Assembly (NCBI GenBank): GCA_027575805.1
Contig: JANBPU010000003.1
Span: 248,001 to 312,000, forward strand
Length of the DNA: 64,000 nucleotides
Origin: Mycoemilia scoparia
Taxonomy: Eukaryota > Kickxellomycota > Kickxellomycetes > Kickxellales > Kickxellaceae
Direction of reading: 5' to 3'
Positions 31,519 to 44,500 of this stretch are shown piece after piece. The notes beneath the pieces were generated by a model. It had not been told where the DNA came from and searched no databases. It worked only from the letters and a program-made list of their open reading frames with translations. Within the stretch, counting starts at the first letter, position 1. Each line of letters begins with the position of its first letter. The translations under genes and the position numbers were made by a program.

Positions 31519-34500
31519 ATGAGCCCACCAAATGGTGTCACCACCACCAGCAGGAACCAAATACGCAACCAATGTGAACACCACGATAGCACTGGTTGCG
31601 AAGGTATAAAGCAATCTGGCCGAAGGGACAACGATAATGCAGAAATGAAAAGCCCAATTCAAACCCAGCCTACTACTGATGACAAGACACGACATTCAGA
31701 AAAAACACAGCTGCAAATAACCCTCACAAACCCCGCTGAAATACGCATTCTGGTAGTTCCTTTTGGGAGTATTTCCCCACAGAAATTCACGCAATGCATA
31801 GAGGCTATATCGAAATACTCCATAATACCAACGCCCAGGATAATCGAATATTTGGACAGCGAGGTATCTGAACACTATTCTAGCATAATAGAAAAGAGCG
31901 GATGCATTAGATTACGGTATACAACGACTTTCAATGAAGACCACAGCCACCTTGAACCGCTTCAGGCATTTCGGCGAGTTTATGGCATAGTCAGCCTTGT
32001 TGATAGCATCGATTTTAAGGAATTCGATTTCCTTTATGACAAGCATTCGAAGCAGATCGAAAAGTACAAGTCTGCGGTTTTCTCACAGCTATTTGCAATT
32101 GATGTAAATGACCTCGACTTAACTACAAGCAAAAGCGCAAATACCGATAGCCTTGTCGTATGCGATCTGTCTAATTTGAAAAGCCATGTTACCAAATTTG
32201 CTGCAAAAGTTGTAAATAACATCAACCATACAATCGACTCTATCGATATGCAGATCAATGACATTTCTGGTGCGGGCGATCGAAATGTCAAAAGAAACAT
32301 GAGCAACGGAGGAGCTCTCAATAAGGAGCACGATACTTCTATTATTCCCAAATTTTCGCAGCAGATCCACAGGGCCCAATCTATTACGAGTGACCTGCGG
32401 TCTAAAAGCATCCCACTCGCAGATGAACGGAACAAGGCGTCAAACAGCTTTGGGGTCAATACTGCAGTAAAATTAAAGAGACAAACATCAATCCCAATTC
32501 CTGATGATCACAGCGGAGACTGGAGTGAAGGAAGCGACATCACATTCGGTAGGAAGGCTTGCGAGATGGAGAAGCATTTCAGGGCTGATATCAGTGTCTC
32601 CCAAATACCTTCCCCAACAAATTCATTGGCATCAGGGAAAAGCACTCGGATTAGAAAACTACAAGCCGACCTCCTTTTAATGTCTGGGAGACTTGTTGAA
32701 GCAGTCACGGCTTACTCAACCTGTACCAAGGACTGCAAGCTGGCAAAAGATGTTTTGTGCTACACGGTTGCTCTTGAAGCATACTCGACCACTCTTCTCT
32801 GCCTCTCATATCAGATCCCGGCTAGAGATTTTTTAAAGGGTCTCTTGATTAGTCCACCCATCACCACATTTAGAGAGCATTCACGAATAAAATCTAGCAT
32901 GGATCTGGGGTCTCGCTCGGAGGTATCTTCTACACCAAAAACAGCACAAACTGATAGTGTTGTTGGGCATAAGAGCGATAATCAGGAAAGAGGAGGAGCA
33001 ACGCAACACAAGCCATCAGCAGAAGCATTTACCAGTATGGCCGACTTTGAATTCGTTGGCTTTAGCGCTTCCAATACTTTTGAAGTATTGTGTCGTATTA
33101 GTACACATTTTGCAGAGGTTCCTTTGATGTACGAAGAGATGACGTCGTTTGTGCCGTTGCTTCATTCGGAAGCATGTATCAGGGAATCCCTGTTTCTCCT
33201 ATCGCTCCACAAATATGGGCCAAGAGGGGCTTATGATGTGCTGAAGACACTTTTAGGAGAGCGGAGTTTTGGGGATAATGCTACAAATATGAAGGCCGCG
33301 ATGGAATTGGCAAACACAAAAAATGACATGAATGCACAACAGCACAAGGTTCCTCTTCCATTCGATATAGCGCAGTGGGCTCAGCGTGCTTGGACACATT
33401 CACTCCAAGCATTGCCTTACTTCGACCAACTCTCCATATTTTCTCATATAAACGTGGTCTTCAGTGAGCTGGGTATGAGGAGGAAGCAAATGGTTTTTAT
33501 ATATCAGCTCGTTACCCGGGCCGCCGAGGCACTAGAAGCCAATGATACAAAAGAATCTACAGATTCAGCCGATATTGCGCCATTGTCTCTATTTTCTACC
33601 GCTGACGACGCTTTCGTTAATTTTGCATACATCATACAAATTTCTCTCATTCTCAAAAGAATCACGATCAAGACCGATTCTAGATCAAACGGTCGTTCAC
33701 GCCAAGATGGATACAGAGATTCATTCCTTGTCCTTCTTAGGTCCCGGATAAGAAAATTTGTCGCCAGGATCGAGAACATTTGTTTTCCAGACAACAAATT
33801 GCTCTTTGGCGATAATTCCGATCATGATATGCTCAAAGGGTTCAGCGAGGTCCAACTTCGACATCCTTCGCTTCAATATAGCATACTTTTAAAATGCATA
33901 TCCCTTTGTGAGTCATTTGGTGACTACGACTATGCATCTGGCATCACACTATCGCTTCTTGATCGACTCCAGGCTCTTATTGATGCTCAGTCCCAGTTTG
34001 GCACTGACTCCTACTTCAAATCCGCCCAATCTCGGGTCCTTACAACGCTCACGCAACTATTTAAACGCCACCATACACAAACCACTCAGCATATCGAATC
34101 AACAGTAGAAAAGGACAGCCTCGCAGGTATGTCTTTGAGCCCTACCAGCCATCATCTTAATGGGACTTTTCAGGCTGTAGCGTTTAGGGAAGAACCACAA
34201 GTGGATGGGTCGGTGTACCACCCGAAACTTGTGAATATCGAGTTTAAGGACGGAGTGGCACTATCTGTACTAAGTTCCCTTCATGAAAAATCACATTCAA
34301 AGGCACCTTTATTCATTTATAATCCATCAGATAAGGGTAAAGCAAAACAGCATCGCACTTTAATTGCTAACGAGATTGCGTATATAACACTATACGTTTT
34401 TAACCCATTTTCCTTTAATATTGTTGTATCGGGAATCAAGCTGGTACTTTCATCTTCTACCCAGATATCCAGTAAAAACCAAGACGACTCTCGATCCACT

Positions 34501-36925
34501 ATTTGTTATCCCTGCATACTATCCTCAGATATCACCATAAACCCAAAGTCTTTAATTCATATACAGACCAAATTTATTCCCGAGCATCATGGCACATTGT
34601 CAATAAAGGCAATTGAATGCTTGCTTTTTAAACATTTGAACGTCACATGCCCGCTATCTTCCAAATACTCCTGTAAGCTAGCAACAAAAGAAACACCTAA
34701 ACGACGATCTCGTTCATTAATTGACCGTGATCCAGCAAGTTCAACAAGCTCTCTAGACCTCTTGGATTCGTTTATTATATCACCTCCGCTTCCGAAGCTT
34801 GTTCCCCCATCATCGACAGGTATAAAAATGGTGCCAGTGTATGAAGGTCAAGAGCGTGAATTTATGGTTAAGCTTTCCAACACAACAAACATTGCTCCGG
34901 CAGTCGTAGGTGTTGAAGTAGTGCCGCTCTCAGGAATATCATCAACCTTGAACGCCAGGTATCGTCCAAACAAATTTATAGAATTCATTCGTGTGATGGA
35001 TTCACCAGCTTCCAAGGATCCAAAAAATCCTGGGCTGAAGCTGCAATTTTCAGCCTTTGGCCTACCTGATTGTAGTGGTGCGAAGGTCACAATTAAGTAC
35101 ACATCCAAAGAATATCTAGACTCTATTGACCAGAAAGGGCACGAGAATACCATGAGTTTGTATATCCAGGAGATCACCGTTATCATCCATTTAGATGTCA
35201 TTGAGCTAATAACTCCATCGTTTGACTCATGGTCCACCTTTAATCAGGAGGGAATCACAGCATCCTACTCTCGATGCATCTGGTTTAGCCCTCTATCCAA
35301 ATCCATTGCAAAGTCTGGTCTTATATCATGCAGCCCCACCATTGATGAACTTTTGGCTATGTGCGATAACTCTTGGAGTGTGCTTGCATCCAACATGTGT
35401 GTTGGTTACTTCTCAGTATATACAACAACAGATCTGAATATAAAGCTAAAGATAACCGCCCATTGCAGTTTTATTTCTGGTCTCAGTGACAAAGAAAGAG
35501 AAAAAGAAGATGCAAGTGACGGGCTGATCACATCTGAAGTATTTCTTGTTCCTGGAAAAACACTCCAAAGATTCTTATTTATATTTCCAAGGATTCATAT
35601 CCCCGACAGCTACATGTCGCGCCCCATTCCTGGGCCTGAGCAGATATATGAGCTGGATGAGGGAGAAAATCGCTGGCTTGGTCCTTGGAATTTCTATGAG
35701 CCTGTGAATACGCTTGATATAAATTCTCCAGTGCCAGTGTCGACTGATAACAAGCATCAGCCTCAGCTGCTCATGTCCTGTAATTATCAAGGCAAAGACT
35801 CGAGACCCTTTAACGAAAGATTCTTATATTGGTATCAGTGCGAAATATGGAAGATGGTTCGACTTCAGTGGTATGCTTTAGAAGATACAGATTCAGGACA
35901 GCAAAGGATGTCAGGATACATAAACCCATGTCCATACTTTAAGCTTGATGATACCATGATGACTATAGGTCTCAAAAGCACTATAGAAATATCAGCAAAT
36001 ATACTTTCTACAAATAACAAAAAGGGCTCGAAGATTTCTGAGCACATTTCACCTGAGGAGACACTCACCACGCCTCTTTCAGCTCCAAAGCTTAGCTATT
36101 CATTCCTGTCGCTAATAATCAAAACATCTCACGGTAAGCCTAAATATCTAAATGTATTGGAAAGCTTTCAATTGCTGTTTGAAGCATCTATTAATGTTTT
36201 ATGGCCACCATATAGATATTTCTCGCACTATTTGGATAAGTATTAGACAGGCTGGGCAAAATAATTACAAAGAGACCTTAGACAAAATTGCCTGTGCACC
36301 TGATCTTGAAGCATCGTTTTCAGAAGATTTATTCGTAGAGAGTGTTTATCCGCCGCCAGGGAACCTGATGCAAACCGCCACAACAATCGAAAATATAACC
36401 GATGAGAAGCAACAAAATAGCGAGCTTGATCCATTTAGAATAAATGTAGAAAGTAATGATGAGCACGAGCCATCTTTTGGGTTTTCAGATGTGGCTCCAC
36501 AATCAGTATATGATAGCAAGCTTCCAGTTGATCTAAAAGATGACAGAAAGGGTGATGAAACACACGGTATTACCAATACACAAAGTAAAAAATTGGAAGT
36601 TATTTTCAGAGCTCAAGAAACAATGGGTAAATGCGGGATTTCAGACTATAGCAAGGATCTTCTGGGCCAGGAAATTTCTGGTTCTCGCATCGCAAAGCTT
36701 GATAACCCAATTGGATTCAGCAGCTCCAAGGAAGATGATCTTATTTGGGAACCATTGGCGGATTATCCTATAAGACTATCAAAGGAAGGTAAATCTCATA
36801 CACTTCAGATACCCGTATACTTTATTCGGAGTGGAAAGTACTTTTTGGTATATGATATTAGCACGGAAATGAATGAGTTGCACCAGACAAGACATACTGG
36901 AAATATTTGCATCCAAGTAGATTAA
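31519..36925 (+). CDS. TRS120: TRAPPII subunit Trs120/TRAPPC9
   Basis: Exons 31519-36133 and 36216-36925 give 1774 aa, larger than yeast Trs120 (about 1290 aa). The conserved N-terminal block starts near residue 75: EIRILVVPFGSISPQKFTQCIEAI, SIIPTPRIIEYL, LEPLQAFRRVYGIV. A helical, TPR-like stretch follows (RKLQADLLLMSGRLVEAVTAYSTC), and the C-terminal half is beta-rich (for example EIAYITLYVFNPFSFNIVVSGI), as expected for the Ig-like repeats of TRAPPC9. TRAPPII is a Rab11/Ypt31 exchange factor at the trans-Golgi; this subunit shapes specificity, not catalysis. Length excess comes from low-complexity linkers (about 240-390, 480-525, 1610-1660). The 82-base intron joins KTSH to ISRTIWISIRQAGQ in phase 1. 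The first 60 residues are polar and poorly conserved, so the true start may be later. Confidence 0.88.
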
Positions 36926-37323
36926 GTCTGCATTAGCACAGAGTAATCGCAAATATACGTGGTCAAAGTTCACTTATGATCGGGTATAAAAAGTCCATGT
37001 GTGGGTTCTCACAGCGTCCCTATAACAAAATTCGCAGACAGTATTTTATCAGCGAGAATTCCCACACCATATTCAACAGGATACTATTTCAAAACATATA
37101 CACCCAAATTTATTCCCATTGCCATTCACCAGCATAATCAATGTACACACAATTGGCAATTTTTTCAACATTGTATAGTACGCTTTAATAATAATAATAA
37201 TAGCTATCAGCCACTTATCAGAGCACATGTAACTTATACCTATCCCATGTGGCAAAATATTTATCAATGATAGTGTTTATTTTTTTTCTTGAAATATAAC
37301 ATGTTAGAATGTTCTAAATTTGA
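36926..37323. other. convergent intergenic region TRS120/PLRG1
   Basis: About 400 bases with two 3' untranslated regions and a short AAT run near 37188-37201. No gene seen. Confidence 0.5.
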
Positions 37324-39431
37324 TTAGTAACGATGACGGACAAGTGATGGTTGCCAGTTGATGGGATGCGTTTCTTCGGTAGCAGTTTCGTCCTCCTATT
37401 TCAGTTAATTTTCAAGCCAAATTTAGTAAATTTCCCAACAAGGTAAACCCCCAAAAAAAGTATGATATTAGTTACAGAAATACTCACCTTCCAAATCTTG
37501 ATAGACTTGTCGGCTTCGCCGGTGATAAGACGGAGACCAGTGCGATCAAATGTAGAGCAGAATATACCAGCCTCACTGTCCAAAGAGCCTGGCTGAACAG
37601 GAGTTTGGGTCTTTTGGAAACAGTGTCCCGACTTCCAATCCCAAAAGTGCATCGATCCATTATCACCTAAAAGCATGTATTTTAAAATATATTATATTGT
37701 TACTTGTTTTTATAGGGATCATTGACCTAGTAGATTAATTCAGCTATATGCGTTGCATAGTTACCTCCAGAAAATACGACATTATCTACGTTAACTGACA
37801 GCGCATTTATTATTGAATTGTGGCCTTCAAAGTTTTGTACCAACTCGCCTCTTGGACATCTCCACTGCTTTATACTATCAGTGCTACCAGTAATAAATCC
37901 GAATTCCGTTGGATGCAATGCTGTTGCTCGTACTGACTTTTTGTGGTGAGTCAAAACTGCCATAGACTTTCCAGCAGCAAGATCCCATAGCCGAACAGTG
38001 CTGTCCATAGAGCTAGTTATAACTTGGGGGTCTGCTTCCTGGCATTGGACAGATGCTACTGTAGATGAGTGCCCGCTTAAAACGTGAATAGCTTGCTTGG
38101 TTCTTATATCCCAAACACGCGCAGTCGAGTCTCTGCCAGCAGTCACCAAAACATCCAGCGTGGGGTGGAGCGCCATTGTGTATATCCCGGACAAATGCCC
38201 ATGATACTGACGCACAACCTTGTTCTGCTCAAGATCCCAACACTTTATCATTTTGTCTTCACCGCAAGAAAAGAGATATGGGTGCCTTGGAGACACAACT
38301 AGTCCACGAACAGGCGAAATGTGGCCAGTAAGCGTGAGTTTCAAGGTACCGGATGCCAAATCCCATATCTAATACAAACAATTATAAAGGTATCTTTAGG
38401 TATACAATATGTTTGTTTTTTCATTGCATTTCTATTTAAATAGTGTATTCTAGGATATTTTACCTTAATTGTTCTGTCTGCAGCTCCAGATGCAAACCAT
38501 TTGTTTCCTGGCTCAACAGCCAACGACCGCACCCACCCGATATGTCCGCTTATAACCTACATTTATAAGTTGATATTGATGTTAATTATATAAATAAGCA
38601 AAGCTTGGGCATATTCAATATAATAAACCGGATAAATGTATATTAATAAAGTTTACTTGCCTTTGACAACTTCCATGGAGCATGCCAGTCGGGCTTTGGT
38701 GCTTCGTATCTGCGCTTGCGTACCAGCTTCTGCCCTGCTGGTAATGGCATATCTGCTGCTTCCGTAGTCGGTGTTCCGCTGCTTCGTATAGCAACGATTC
38801 CTTTGCTAATTTAGTGAACACAGATCAAATACACAAAATCATGCTAAATACCATACAGTGATCAACATTAATATTTTATAGACTGGCAGGTATCAAAACT
38901 TACTTCTTTAACTTATTCTGCTTCTCATTGAGACTTGTCAGAACCTTTTGCACATCTTGCGTAACGGTTGTTATATCCTTGGATGGTGCTATACAATGAT
39001 CCACAGTTAACGAATGTAACTATTCATACTACTTTTTGTATAAATATTTTTGTTCGAGAAAAATGGAATATAAATACATACCTTCAGTGATATTATCAGA
39101 CTTTTCCGATTTAGATGTTTTGTCATCCTTTGGTTTTTGTTGAGCTAAAACGGCTTTTGGCAGCTCGCGGGCTCCCAGGTATTCATCTCTCAATTTCCGT
39201 GATATTAATACCTGCTTGCTATATAACCATATATATTAAATTTTGTAGAGTTTATAGTCTCAGCAACCAATAAGCTATTGTAGTATGTATCTTTTGGCAA
39301 AAATCCCAATACCTTTCATTAGACTGGCTTGGCTGGCTGCCGAGGTCTCTAGCAAAGAATCTGTGCGCACCGTCCACCGAAGCAACTATAGATTTGTACA
39401 AATATTTCTGATTCGTCTCAGCCGCAGACAT
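37324..39431 (-). CDS. PRP46: spliceosomal WD40 protein PLRG1/Prp46
   Basis: Eight exons (39431-39313, 39218-39082, 38988-38904, 38805-38661, 38556-38464, 38368-37765, 37666-37488, 37395-37324) give 477 aa. Seven WD40 repeats fill the C-terminal two thirds, starting [19 protein letters not shown], then [45 protein letters not shown] and so on. The end [17 protein letters not shown] matches PLRG1 closely. The N-terminal third ([39 protein letters not shown]) matches the PLRG1 N-region. The protein is a core member of the Prp19/NTC complex in activated spliceosomes. Intron 4 (38660-38557) has a GC donor (AAG then GCAAGT) instead of GT; a shifted GT donor would break the frame. PLRG1 is normally this length or slightly longer. 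Confidence 0.95.
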
Positions 39432-39868
39432 CGTTATACTAGGTATCTATTTACTTTATAATTAGAGCCACAACTATCTAGACTAAAATTTTATAAAAAG
39501 CTGCTTTTTGTAAAACAATTATGGGAATTAATTTTTCATTTTTCTTGTCTACTTTTTTGTCCAGGAATCTCAAATTAAGTAACCTTTTTAATGTATAACT
39601 TATACGAAAGAGTCATTTCTGAACTTGCAACATTACTCTGCTGTACATTAGGGAATTATATTTTGCAATTCTCTCGTATTATTACCACGTCAACGCGTCG
39701 TTCCGGGCATACTTTCTCCCAGATCAAACCCCATAATGAAGGGAAATACACTTCTTGCTCATATATATATATCTATCTATCTGCAATGTGATACCAAAAT
39801 ACACACACTACAAAAAACAATAATATTCTCAATTACCCGTGCTCCCCCTCCCTCTTTATTAACCAAAA
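39432..39868. promoter_or_regulatory. divergent promoter region, PLRG1 and prefoldin 5
   Basis: The 437 bases between outward-facing starts hold both promoters. ACGCGT at about 39692-39697 equals the fungal MCB-type cell-cycle box, but a single hexamer is weak evidence. A pyrimidine-rich leader precedes the prefoldin start. Confidence 0.4.
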
Positions 39869-40934
39869 ATGGCATCAAAGCAATCCACAAATTCACCAAA
39901 TGTTGTCAGTCTAGATAACTTTTCGATCCAAGAACTCTCTCAGCTGAGGGAAGAACTGGAGCAGGTTAGCAATAAAAATAGCCAGAAATCTTGAGACTTT
40001 CTATGTATTCTTGAAAATGTACCCAAAATGATGTATGGTATCTTTGCGATGGTATATAGGAGATCTCTCAATTAAAGTCAGGATTCACCCAGCTCAAGCA
40101 GGCTCAAGCTACTTTCAGAGATTGTAAAGAGACCTTGGACATCTTTACTGATAAAAACAAGGGTATGGTTCTAAACAAGTTCTAAATTTGTCGCTTTACA
40201 TGTAATAGTACTACGAAAATTGTCTACATTGTAACATCGCAATTATAACATGATCTTGTTGGCTTTGTAAAGATAAACCTATTCTAGTACCTTTGACGGA
40301 GTCTCTCTATGTTCCAGGAAAACTTTCTAACATTGAAAATGTTTTGGTCGATGTTGGTACTGGCTATTATGTTGAAAAGGTAAACTTTTATTTATATTTC
40401 TACAATTTTCATTGGAAAGATGTTTAAGCATCCTTCCCCCCCCACACACACACACACATACCCCTTATGTACATTTACTATAAACCAACATCATGATCTC
40501 CACTTTAATAGGATATACCCAATGCGCAAAAGTTCTATGAAAAGAAGGTTGATACTTTGCAGAACAATGCTGGAGACCTTCAAAAAATTGTTGAGACCAA
40601 ACAATCGAACCTTCGCAGTAAGTACAAACATTTGAAAGAATCTCCTCTAAAAGGGTTCTAAGATATTCCCTTGAACATTAGCCAATCACCACTGAGACTC
40701 CAGCTAAAATGCACGGGTTTTAGGCTAACTTTGCAGGGAACGAATAAGAGCATCCTTCTGTTTCCTTTTAGTGGAGAACTTTCCACTTTATAAAATAGAT
40801 TCTTCCTACTAGCCAAAAATTATTATTGATGACTTGCTAATGGTAAAACCTATCGTTATATAAATATAGCTGTAATTGGAGTTTTGCAATCCAAAGCATC
40901 AGGTCTGACTCAACAAACATCTGGCTCAAAATAA
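39869..40934 (+). CDS. GIM5: prefoldin subunit 5
   Basis: Exons 39869-39964, 40060-40162, 40273-40379, 40512-40617 and 40870-40934 give 158 aa, a normal alpha-prefoldin size. The first helix ([41 protein letters not shown]) and the last ([24 protein letters not shown]) form the coiled-coil tentacle; between them lie the beta hairpins [16 protein letters not shown] and [23 protein letters not shown], highly typical of subunit 5. Prefoldin hands unfolded actin and tubulin to the CCT chaperonin in the cytosol. Intron 4 (40618-40869) is 252 bases, about three times its siblings, because it contains repeat-family-2 copy B. Confidence 0.95.
40690..40788. repeat. dispersed repeat family 2, copy B (prefoldin intron 4)
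   Basis: Collinear with 30378-30478: the blocks CTCCA, GGGTT, TTTGCAGGGAA, CTGTTTCCTTTT and TGGAGAACT occur in the same order and spacing. No clear terminal repeats or coding capacity, so it may be a SINE-like or other short dispersed sequence. Confidence 0.65.
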
Positions 40935-41131
40935 CTTATTACGTCAGTGGTAGCAATGATTTTAAAGTCCCAAACAAACACTATTAACTATTTTGAAATA
41001 AAATCAATAATTTGGCGTGATCTCAATTCTTGCAATGTAACATGAAATCCAAAATAATATAAAAAATATCAAACAGAAGCATCAATATGTGTGGTAGCTT
41101 GGAGCTCAACGACTCCATAGTATTACCAGAA

Positions 41132-41132
41132 A

Positions 41133-41163
<31 letters not shown>
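41132..41163. repeat. (AAT)n microsatellite
   Basis: About ten AAT units. Confidence 0.88.
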
Positions 41164-41165
<2 letters not shown>

Positions 41166-41442
41166 CATGTCTATGAAATATCAGAAATATTGGCTTAGCA
41201 CTACAAGCCAAGACAATTTACAACACGAAACGAAAAGCGCAGGATAGCTAAATGATAAGATAAAACCTTCAAGTCCACTTTAAAATTAAAGATAATCTTT
41301 CGAAGATCTGGAAATTAAAAGAAAACAAATAAAGATTAATATTATGTAAAACAAAGAGGTATGTATGTATGTGGGTGTGTATATGTGAGAGGCGTATAAG
41401 TGAGTAATAGAGATCGTAGAGGGAGCAGTGATTATAAAAGTA

Positions 41443-41475
41443 CGAGAGAGAGAGAGAGAGAAAGATAGAGAGAGG
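41443..41475. repeat. (GA)n microsatellite
   Basis: Nine GA units then interrupted GA sequence. Confidence 0.85.
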
Positions 41476-41544
41476 ACTTTTGCTATAGGGCAAGATTATA
41501 TAGAGTAAGAAATAGATAGTAATAATAAATTGTACAACGACACA

Positions 41545-44500
41545 TTACAGGAATCCGGACTCTTGAAGTAAACGTATAAACTTTTCGTCATCACGTTCCT
41601 TGGGCTCCAAGATACGACTGACTTGGAAAAACTTATCGAATAGCGGATCTGGGTTGTCAGCATACGGAAGAAACTCCTCCAGCTGTTTCATCAACCAGTT
41701 TTGAATTTCGGGTACGGGGGTCAAAGCATAAGGTACATTCTGGAAGCCTTGTAGTTCAAGTATCGTGTCAGCGGTCTTTATGCATTTAGAAAAGTTGATT
41801 AAATGGCGATGAGTTGTCAAAACATCTTCGTTTCCGTCATCAATGAACGTAAGATCCTGACGGTTAATACCAATGAAGGGAATGGCTGGGGGGTTGACAG
41901 AGTGGACAGCAGTACGGTAAGTATGGAAGTTCCGGTCCGAACACATCAGATTGCGCAACTCTTGAAGAACTTGCATGGAGCGTGTATTTAATGCCTGGCG
42001 GGTACGACTAAGTCTATCAATAGATGTGGACAATAGCGAACCCAAAATACTCATGACAGAGTTGAAATTATTGAGCTGTCGACAGCAGTCTGCGAGTGTT
42101 ACAAAGTAACGCATTACATTAGCCCTCTTCTTGATATCGGCCTCCTGCAAAATCACAGAGGAAACCCAAAGAGTCAGCTGGGTGCTCATAACACTCATGG
42201 CTTGGATGTTTGATGCAATCGTGCAGTTTAGCCCATTGAATGCATCTGGGTCATTTGGTGACCGGCTCCATGCCTTCTTCAAGCACTCTATTGTTTTGAT
42301 CTTGTTGAATAGCTGAGAATCAATCAACGTAAGCTGACGGGCCAACTCAATGGGAGATATGTCAAGCAGCTTCAACTTCTTCATAGAACGCGGAAGAATA
42401 GGGCCTGGTGCTGAGGTAGGAAGATTTCTCACAAGCTTGCGGAATCCACCCTCTGAGGCTCTCCTGCGCTCTATGAGCTGCAAAATCTGTTCGGCAGCTT
42501 TTGGCATTACATCAGCCATAAATGTAAAGGAAAAGTCCTGAAGCATCTCGAGAGCAAGAGGATCACCTGGAACCTTTTCAACATAGTGTTGTTCAAGCCA
42601 CTGTTTAAGGATATTGTAGACACGCAGACGAATGGGTTTGAGCTTCTTTTCGGTCCAAATGTTGAGCTCATCAGGCCTGAGGCCAGCGGGAGGTTGGATC
42701 TTGAAGCGCTGGAACAGCTCCTCAAAGAACTCTGGAGTGGTACAAAACGAGTGATATGTCAACAAGAAGGTCTGGACATACTTTGTATCATAAAAATCGT
42801 GGGCTGTCAGTCTTTCGATAAGCGCAGGAAGGGTTCCGCCCTTTACGCTACCGTCAACAGCCAAAAGAAGGTCTTGGGGAGAGTAGTCGTATTGCAAGAA
42901 CCACAACTTCTTTTCACCACCGCTGCTGATGCTGTTCTCGCGGCTAAGGGTGGAGGTTGCGCTTATGGAAGGCGCACCAGGTGCATCTTCCCCAAAGAAT
43001 TGCTTGGTCTTTGCTGGCGTGCCCAAGTTTCCGGGAGATAATGGACTGAGTGGCGGATGAGCAGCTAGTCCGGGCTGAGCAGGCACAGAAGACATTGAGG
43101 AGTAACTCGAGTTCTCGGTCAGCATATTGCTTGGGGGAGTGTCAATAATTAGACTCGACCTGTTGCTCTTTTCTGGGACCTGACCACCGCCACCAAAGCT
43201 GTTACTACTTTTACCACTTGTCGCTGTGTATACGCTATAAACGCTTGCACGCTTTGAGCTACGTGGTGCAGATTTGCCGTTCTGCCCATTTCGCTTCGAC
43301 CCAGAAGACAGCATGCTTGCTGCATCCTCAAAGAAAAAGCGCTTCAACTTATCGCCAAATCTGCTCTCCTTTGCAGACGGCACGTTTTCAGGCGCAATAT
43401 CGTTTTCGGAATTTCCACTGTGTGGTGCAGAAGTGACGCTGGCTCTGCGTTCTACCGATGGGTCAGATCTTCCAGGTGGATGGACACTTGGGAGGGGCTC
43501 CAAATGGTTTGGAGTTTTTGGTGGAACTGTAAGGTATGGAAGCGGCGGGAGGCCTTGGTCAGAAGACTCTGCGCGGTTGCGTCGAAGAACAGAATTTGAT
43601 GCCCTTAGTTGTGGTGAAATGCTTGGCGAGGCCATCAATGAATAGTGCTTTAGATATGGTAAAGACATTGATCTGCGGAAATATGTAGCGCTCAAGTCAG
43701 TACTATTCCTGCGAGACATGCTGGCATCTACAGAGTCCGATGGTGTAATCATCGTTTTAGGCCCAATTGGCAAAGGAGCTAGGGTATTTGTAGGAACATG
43801 GTACTGCGAAATACGGTGCCATAGGGACTGAAGCTCTAATATATCACGTGCCTCCAAAACTTTCTTTGCTGACAGCCATAATGTCAGTGCGCTGGTATCA
43901 ACAGCCTGCAAAGAGCTTGACACTTTGGTTATAGCCTGTATGTACTCTTCCTCTATATTCATGTCATAATAGGATGGCTTGGAGCTGAATGTGTCTTGTC
44001 CATTAATTTCATGGGCCGATATCCTAGCAGCGACCTGAGTGAAGCTCTGTGTCGCAGCAACCAAAAGCCCGATATCATGGCTGACTTCAAGTCGAGCCTC
44101 ACGAAGAGCAGTCAAAGTGTTGATCTGTGCAATCTCCGAGTGAGATGCCAATGTAGAGGCGTAAGATGGTTTTTCATCATCATTTTCCTTTGGGAAGGAC
44201 ATTTCTCTCTCACTCAGTATGATGGGCTCAAAGTGCTCCAGATCATCAATGACTAGCAAGAACTGCGCCATCTCAGAGATGACAAGTTTAGAGTAGGCAA
44301 CGAGTTTACTGTTGTGGGACATGCGCGAAGAACCTGACTCATTTGCTGCTGGAGAAGCTGGCGGTTTACTGCTATTTGAGGAAATATTCTTGCGTTGACC
44401 GAGAGACTCTGTCCCTTCTCTCTGACCTACCTCACGGCGAGCCAAAAATCTCTGGAATAAGAGCATACCTCTGGCCAACTCCCTAGCACCATCTTCGATC

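Larger units (their letters stand above)
40935..41544. other. convergent intergenic region with simple repeats
   Basis: About 610 bases with an AAT run (41132-41163) and a GA run (41443-41475), presumably the 3' regions of prefoldin 5 and the RasGEF gene. No gene recognised. Confidence 0.5.

Noticed and set aside
32034..32459. Minus-strand frame of 141 codons inside TRS120
   Set aside because: Antisense shadow of a well-supported coding exon; no motif.
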